Assembly: GCA_903927685.1 (NCBI GenBank) | Contig: CAIYOB010001269.1 | Span: forward strand, 1-34,079 | Reading direction: 5' to 3' | From: an uncultured Planctomycetaceae bacterium | GTDB lineage: Bacteria > Planctomycetota > Planctomycetia > Pirellulales > Pirellulaceae | Length of the DNA: 34,079 nt | Shown here: positions 29,642 through 34,079 of the stretch, one piece after another | Position numbering within the stretch: position 1 is the first letter of the stretch | Layout of the letters: the number at the start of each line of letters is the position of its first letter | Notes under the pieces: generated by a model | The model's input: the letters and a program-made list of their open reading frames with translations, nothing else | Database searches by the model: none | Told to the model about the DNA's origin: nothing | Translations under genes and position numbers: made by a program

Positions 29642-32475
29642 CGGCTGCCTACCTCTCGTTCCAGTCCCGGACGCGGCCCTCCCGACGCTTGCCCCAGTTC
29701 GCTCGAGGTTTCCCCCTGCGCCGCCACGGCGGCGGGCGGAATGCCGAGCGCGGATTCCCATGTCGGCACGGGGCGGAAGTCGGGGTGGTCCCTGTCCTTG
29801 AGATTGCGGCGGCCAAAGTACGAGCCGTAGTACTGGGCGTTGGTGTCGACCCAGGTGGAAATCCGCAACAGCTCGTCGGGCGCGAGGTGCACGTCCCGGT
29901 GCGCCTGGACCAGTCGCTCCAGCCGGGCCAGACGCGCCGCGTCGCCCGCCAGGTGGACCGCCTGGGGCGCGAGCATGGCGATCAGCAGACTGTTGTGCGA
30001 GCCGAGACTGCGCGGCGGCAGGTAGCGGACGTTGCCGGTCTTGGGATGATTCTCGCCGATCATGGAAACCAGGTCGGGGTCGATGCGGTCCTGGCGAGCG
30101 CCGCGCCGCTCGGGCAGCAGGCTCTCGTAGGAAACGGAAAACAGCCGCGTCAGCCGGCCGGTCAAATCCAGCCCGCCGTCGGTCCGTTTCTCGTTGTGGC
30201 ACTCGACGCAATGCCGATCCCAGACGGGCTGGACGTCGCTGGGATAGTGCAGCGGGCGGCGCCCGGACGCCTCGCCGGGTTGCGGTCCCGGCAGCGCGGG
30301 TTCATGCGCCAGGGCGAGTAAACCGTGGCCGGCCGGCCCCGGCCCGTCAGCGGGCGTCTCGTGACAGCCGATGCACCCGCGGGTCTCGCCCGGCATGAAA
30401 TTCACAAAGGTCCGCTCCGTCTGCACCGCCAGGTAGTTCGCATCCAGTGCCTGGAAGTAGATGTTGGCGTCGGCCGGCACGAGGAACTGGGCGCTCCCGT
30501 CGGCTTCGACCCGGACCACGCCATGCTGGACTTTCAGGCCCAGCGCCCCATCCTTCGAGACCACGGCATGCTGCTGGTCGTACTGGTCTTCGGCCAGCCG
30601 GCCAAACCGCCGCGCACTCCACGGCCGCGGGATCTGTTCGAGCACTCGCAGGTACTTGATCGTGCCCCGCTCGACATCTTCCAGGCCCCGATAGACATCC
30701 GTCACAATACAGCGGGCCAGTTTCTGCTCCGCCAGCTTGGGATCGAACTCGCTGCGGAGTACGGGCGGCGTCCGGCGAGCTTTCACCGGCAGCGGCTGCC
30801 AGCAGGAGATCTCCGGGTCGTAGTAGAACGGCTCCAGCTTGGCCCGCCCGTCGGTGTTTGGCGTCGGGCCGACCGACGCGTCGAGCGTGTACAGCCCATA
30901 GCCGTTGCGTTGATAACGAGTCCCGAATCCACGCGGCTTGTGGGCGACCAGACAGCAGTTCTCGTCGATCGGAAACGGATCGCGGAACAGCGGGCCTTGC
31001 CCGGACGCGTCCACAAGCACCTGGCCGGGATGGTCCGGATCCTGGAAATGCCAGCCGCCCTCGTCCAGGACCTTGACCTCGGGTGTCAGGTAGGTCATCG
31101 GCTGGTCCGTGCGGATCGGCTGGCTCATGTCCAGTCGAATGACGGTTCCCAAGGCGTTCTGCGGATAATGGGGACAGCCGAGCAGCAGGTACTTGTTCGG
31201 AGCGTCCGGGATCGGGCGGCCTTGGATCATGGTCGGCGGGAACGGGATGTCGTTCCCGTAGATTTCGGACGAGGCGGTCCCGTCCGGCCGCACGGCCCAC
31301 AAGCACTTCGGCCCCACCGCGCCCTTGTCGACGTACTCCCAGCGCGTGTACATGATCCGCCCATCGGGCAATACCGCCGGGGTCGCTTCGCTGAGCGCCC
31401 CGTGACTCAGGGGGCGGACATTGCGGCCATCGGCGTCCATGCGGTACAGCACGGTCGTCGTGAAGGCGTCGCCGCCGTGGCACAGCGTGCTGGTCTGACA
31501 GCGCGTCGAGACAAACGCAAAGCCGCCGTCGGGCAGGTAGCACGGGTGCATGTCGTCGGTGCCGTTGTGATACGCCAGCCGGTACTTCTCGACCAGTTCC
31601 GCCTCGTTCTCCGGCGCCGGCAGGACCTGGCGCAATCCCGTGCCGTCCAGCCCCACTTCGAAAATGCGATACCCCTCGTCGGCCGAGCGTTTCCAGTCGA
31701 AGACGATCCGCCGGGCGTCGAACGACAGGTCCAGCCGGCCGAAGATGCCGCCCGTGAGTTCCGCAGCCAGTTGGCGGACCGAGCCGTCCGCCAGCGAGAG
31801 AACGAAGATCCCGCCGCCGGGCGTCCATTGCGAGTCGAGGTATTCCGTGTAGTAGTGCGTCGACGAATACGGCACGCGTTGGATGAACAGGATCTCGTCG
31901 ACGCCCAGCTTTGTGCGGAGCTTGGCGCGATTCTCGGCCAGCGTGGTCTGCAGGGCGGCGATCCGCTCCGGGACCAGGACGCCGGCGCCGGGAAACAGCT
32001 TGTCGAACGCGCTCTTGTTCCACTGTTGCGCACTGTCCGAGACGACGAAGCCAGCCAGGTGGGGCGAGTAGCCGTCGGTTTCGAGGCCCAGCGAGTTCCT
32101 GCCGGCAACCAGGGGGAACGGCCCCCACGTATCCCAGGCCAGCGAGTCTGCGTGGAAGCCGCCGGTGGCGCGGTTCAGGAACAACCCGTCCTGCGGCTGG
32201 CCGTTGATGACCAGTCGCATCGGGCGGGCGGTGCCGGAGGCGTACAGCGTGTGGACGTAGTATTCGCCGGCCTGCGGGAGAATGAACTCCCACTGCTGCC
32301 TGCCGCCCTGGCCGTAACAGACCGCCAAGTCGCTCCAGGCCTTGTCGGCCGGAACGATGCCCGAACTCTTCGCCGCGTGCTCGCGGGCGGGAAACGCGAC
32401 CTCCGCGCAGTTTCCCGGAAGTGCCAGGGTCAGCCCGAACAGCGCGGTCCCGATCGCCAGCAACAATGTGCGCAT
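29638..32475 (-). CDS. HzsA-related dihaem c-type cytochrome (hydrazine-synthase-alpha-like)
   Basis: A 945-residue secreted protein. After a signal peptide (about 1-24) comes an N-terminal beta domain. A propeller-like region follows with repeats such as GGIFVLSLADGSVRQL, RRIVFDWKRSADEGYRIFEV and MYTRWEYVDKG. A C-terminal dihaem part then has CIGCH at C701-H705 and CVECH at C756-H760. This order matches proteins named HzsA-related after the alpha subunit of anammox hydrazine synthase, but such proteins are common in non-anammox planctomycetes and no hydrazine-synthase beta or gamma genes are here, so hydrazine synthesis is not implied. The ATG at 32475 has GGAGG 10 bases upstream. The frame extends to 32652 only by basic, random-looking residues. 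Confidence 0.85.
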   Translation of the reverse strand: MRTLLLAIGTALFGLTLALPGNCAEVAFPAREHAAKSSGIVPADKAWSDLAVCYGQGGRQQWEFILPQAGEYYVHTLYASGTARPMRLVINGQPQDGLFLNRATGGFHADSLAWDTWGPFPLVAGRNSLGLETDGYSPHLAGFVVSDSAQQWNKSAFDKLFPGAGVLVPERIAALQTTLAENRAKLRTKLGVDEILFIQRVPYSSTHYYTEYLDSQWTPGGGIFVLSLADGSVRQLAAELTGGIFGRLDLSFDARRIVFDWKRSADEGYRIFEVGLDGTGLRQVLPAPENEAELVEKYRLAYHNGTDDMHPCYLPDGGFAFVSTRCQTSTLCHGGDAFTTTVLYRMDADGRNVRPLSHGALSEATPAVLPDGRIMYTRWEYVDKGAVGPKCLWAVRPDGTASSEIYGNDIPFPPTMIQGRPIPDAPNKYLLLGCPHYPQNALGTVIRLDMSQPIRTDQPMTYLTPEVKVLDEGGWHFQDPDHPGQVLVDASGQGPLFRDPFPIDENCCLVAHKPRGFGTRYQRNGYGLYTLDASVGPTPNTDGRAKLEPFYYDPEISCWQPLPVKARRTPPVLRSEFDPKLAEQKLARCIVTDVYRGLEDVERGTIKYLRVLEQIPRPWSARRFGRLAEDQYDQQHAVVSKDGALGLKVQHGVVRVEADGSAQFLVPADANIYFQALDANYLAVQTERTFVNFMPGETRGCIGCHETPADGPGPAGHGLLALAHEPALPGPQPGEASGRRPLHYPSDVQPVWDRHCVECHNEKRTDGGLDLTGRLTRLFSVSYESLLPERRGARQDRIDPDLVSMIGENHPKTGNVRYLPPRSLGSHNSLLIAMLAPQAVHLAGDAARLARLERLVQAHRDVHLAPDELLRISTWVDTNAQYYGSYFGRRNLKDRDHPDFRPVPTWESALGIPPAAVAAQGETSSELGQASGGPRPGLEREVGSR

Positions 32476-32700
32476 GGCGCGAATCCTCCAGCTGTCCGTT
32501 GTACAGCCCCGCAGCGTGCGGTTCAAGCGACGCCGCAACTTCCGCCGGAACTTCCCGCGCCGAATGCGGTGCCTGCTGGCACGCCTCGGGATTACTCCCA
32601 GTCGACGATCGGTAGGGCTGACGGACGGCGTCGAACGTGTTACCTTGGGCATTGCACGCGGATTGTGTTACCGCACCTGCCCCGCCACCAAGGAGCTGCC
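32476..32700. promoter_or_regulatory. Divergent intergenic region between the HzsA-related and Gfo/Idh/MocA genes
   Basis: This 225-base divergent region must carry promoters for both directions. Strong ribosome sites are visible at each end (GGAGG before the minus-strand ATG at 32475 and AAGGAG before the ATG at 32701). No convincing -35/-10 pair or operator was identified. Open frames run through it on both strands without family-like content. Confidence 0.4.
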
Positions 32701-34005
32701 ATGAAGCCTTCCCGACGTCAGTTCTTCGGCCAGACTGCCGCACTCGCGGCCGGCGGCCTGCTGACTCCGTACGTGTTCACTGCCCGGACCCGGGCCGCCG
32801 AACTGCCGCCTGCGAAGAACGACCAGTTCGGCATCGGCGCGATCGGAATGCGGTACCAGGGCTCGGTGATCACCGAAAAGGCTCGGGCCTACGGTCCGAT
32901 CGTGGCCATCGCCGACGTCGACCGCCATGTCCGCGAACAGGCCCGGGCCAGCTTTGGCAGCACGCCGGCCATATTCGAGGACTACCGGAAACTGCTGGAA
33001 CGGAAGGACGTGGATGTCGTGCTGATCGCGACTCCCGATCACTGGCACACGCAAATGCTGATCGACGCCTGCCGGGCCGGCAAGGATGTGTACATCGAAA
33101 AGCCGCTGACGCTGACGATCGACGAGGGCAAACTGCTGCGGAAGGTCGTGCAGGAGACGGGCCGCGTCGTCCAGGTCGGCTCGTGGCAGCGCAGCGACTG
33201 GCAGTTCCGCCTGGCCGTCGAGCTGGTTCGCGCCGGCCGGCTGGGCAAGCTCCGCAAGGTCACCTGCATCACGGGCCCCAATCCGTCCGGCGGCCCGTTT
33301 GTCGAGCGGCCGGTGCCGGGCCATTTGAACTGGGACCTGTGGCAGGGCCAGACTCCCGCGGTACCGTACATCGAGGAACGCTGCCATTACACGTTCCGCT
33401 GGTGGTACGAGTACTCCGGTGGCAAAGTGACCGATTGGGGGGCGCACGATATCGACATTGCCCAATGGGCGATCGGCGAATACCCGATCGCCATCGACGG
33501 CAAAGCGGAACTGCCCAAGATCGCCGACGGCTACAACGTGGCCACCAGTTTCCATGCCGAAGTACGCTATCCCAGCGGCACGATCCTGGAAATCGGCGAC
33601 TCGGGCCGCCAGGGCACGATGTTCGAAGGCGACCTGGGCCGGATCTTCGTCAACCGGGGAACGGTCAGCGGCGTGCCGGTCGAACAGCTGAAGGACAAGC
33701 CGCTGCCTCGCGAACAGTACCAGGCGTACGATTTCGACGACCTCCAGCGACCAAACCGCACCGGCAAACTGGACGCGATCGTCAACCACATGGCGAACTT
33801 CTTGGACTGCGTGCGCCAGCGGCGGCAGCCGATCTCCGACGTCGAAAGCCAGCACCGCAGCGTCTCGACCTGCCACTTGGCGAACATCTCGATGCGTCTC
33901 GGCCGGCCGCTGAACTGGGACCCCGAGCAAGAACAGTTCACCGGCGACGACGAAGCCAACCGGTGGCTGAGCCGCGAGCAGCGGAAGGGCTTCGAGATCG
34001 CCTGA
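32701..34005 (+). CDS. Gfo/Idh/MocA family oxidoreductase with Tat signal (second copy)
   Basis: A 434-residue paralogue of the protein at 5690-7000. The twin-arginine leader SRRQFFGQTAALAAGGLL is at residues 4-21, the Rossmann start GIGAIGMRYQG at 44-54, the catalytic EKP at 133-135 and the substrate-domain motif DWGAHDID at 245-252. Both copies end with a GDDEAN motif (FTGDDEANRWLS here, FVGDDEANGL in the other), placing them in the same planctomycete subgroup of exported oxidoreductases. The substrate is probably a sugar or cyclitol but cannot be assigned. ATG at 32701 has a perfect AAGGAG 6 bases upstream; the in-frame open stretch back to 30325 runs antisense through the HzsA-related gene and is not coding. 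The last 74 bases of the window show no further gene. Confidence 0.92.
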   Translation: MKPSRRQFFGQTAALAAGGLLTPYVFTARTRAAELPPAKNDQFGIGAIGMRYQGSVITEKARAYGPIVAIADVDRHVREQARASFGSTPAIFEDYRKLLERKDVDVVLIATPDHWHTQMLIDACRAGKDVYIEKPLTLTIDEGKLLRKVVQETGRVVQVGSWQRSDWQFRLAVELVRAGRLGKLRKVTCITGPNPSGGPFVERPVPGHLNWDLWQGQTPAVPYIEERCHYTFRWWYEYSGGKVTDWGAHDIDIAQWAIGEYPIAIDGKAELPKIADGYNVATSFHAEVRYPSGTILEIGDSGRQGTMFEGDLGRIFVNRGTVSGVPVEQLKDKPLPREQYQAYDFDDLQRPNRTGKLDAIVNHMANFLDCVRQRRQPISDVESQHRSVSTCHLANISMRLGRPLNWDPEQEQFTGDDEANRWLSREQRKGFEIA

Positions 34006-34079
34006 GGTCCTGGCCCGCAGTCGTTTGCCCCGGCGCCACCAGCGTTGGCGGCTTCCCTCGACCAAGCAACCGGAGGCAA

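Noticed and set aside
29638..32475. Hydrazine synthesis (anammox) gene
   Set aside because: Only an alpha-like protein is present, without beta/gamma subunits, hydrazine dehydrogenase or nitrite reductase, and such homologues are common in non-anammox planctomycetes.
30325..32700. Very long open frame on the plus strand antisense to the HzsA-related gene
   Set aside because: It is a high-GC shadow: composition is Arg/Gln/Gly-rich without domain motifs, and the supported gene starts at 32701 with its own ribosome site.

Overview
The window looks like high-GC chromosomal DNA of a planctomycete, most likely from the Pirellulales or a near relative. The evidence is gene content: two secreted Gfo/Idh/MocA oxidoreductases with twin-arginine leaders, a tandem DUF1080 protein, a hydrazine-synthase-alpha-like (HzsA-related) dihaem protein, an ECF sigma factor coupled to a Ser/Thr kinase, and a Rieske/cytochrome b complex with a giant multihaem subunit. 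No rRNA, tRNA, CRISPR array, integrase or transposase was seen.

Layout. 1-4507 (+): a phosphate-uptake operon, pstS (3' end only), pstC, pstA, two different pstB genes and phoU, tightly packed with overlapping starts and stops. 4537-5388 (-): csrA and fliW, the pair that controls flagellin translation. 5690-7000 (+): a Tat-exported Gfo/Idh/MocA protein. 7046-10910 (-): a histidine phosphatase, a large membrane M48 metallopeptidase with N-terminal helical repeats, and a URO-D/methyltransferase-like protein. 10911-11471: gene-free, holding two large palindromes. 11472-15398 (-): Ser/Thr kinase, FG-GAP-like sensor/membrane region (separated from the kinase by a one-base frameshift) and ECF sigma factor. 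15741-22519 (-): Rieske protein, cytochrome b N-terminal half, cytochrome b C-terminal half and an octahaem cytochrome c with a PDZ-like segment. 22853-24866 (+): class 3 lipase and a PilT-type ATPase. 25203-25595 (+): a small secreted Ala/Pro-rich protein. 25788-27161 (-): tandem DUF1080 protein. 27267-32475 (-): a translationally coupled trio, HzsA-related dihaem protein, DUF2157 membrane protein and GDYXXLXY-domain protein. 32701-34005 (+): a second Tat-exported Gfo/Idh/MocA protein.

How the genes work together. The pst genes form a high-affinity phosphate importer with its PhoU regulator. The Rieske/b/octahaem set should oxidise quinol and pass electrons out through a chain of c haems in place of a cytochrome c1. 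The kinase, sensor and sigma genes look like one signalling unit in which phosphorylation replaces a classical anti-sigma factor. The Gfo/Idh/MocA and DUF1080 proteins fit periplasmic processing of oxidised sugars.

The most notable observations are: (1) the two PstB proteins have lost complementary catalytic motifs, predicting an asymmetric heterodimeric ATPase with one competent site; (2) the octahaem cytochrome has five repeated CxxCH...MP modules and its partner cytochrome b carries the cysteine that binds haem ci in b6f-type complexes; (3) a nested palindromic element of about 85 bp occurs twice, 14 kb apart, in opposite orientation; (4) the HzsA-like gene is coupled by ATGA overlaps to two membrane-protein genes. 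All calls come from reading the sequence; no database search was run.
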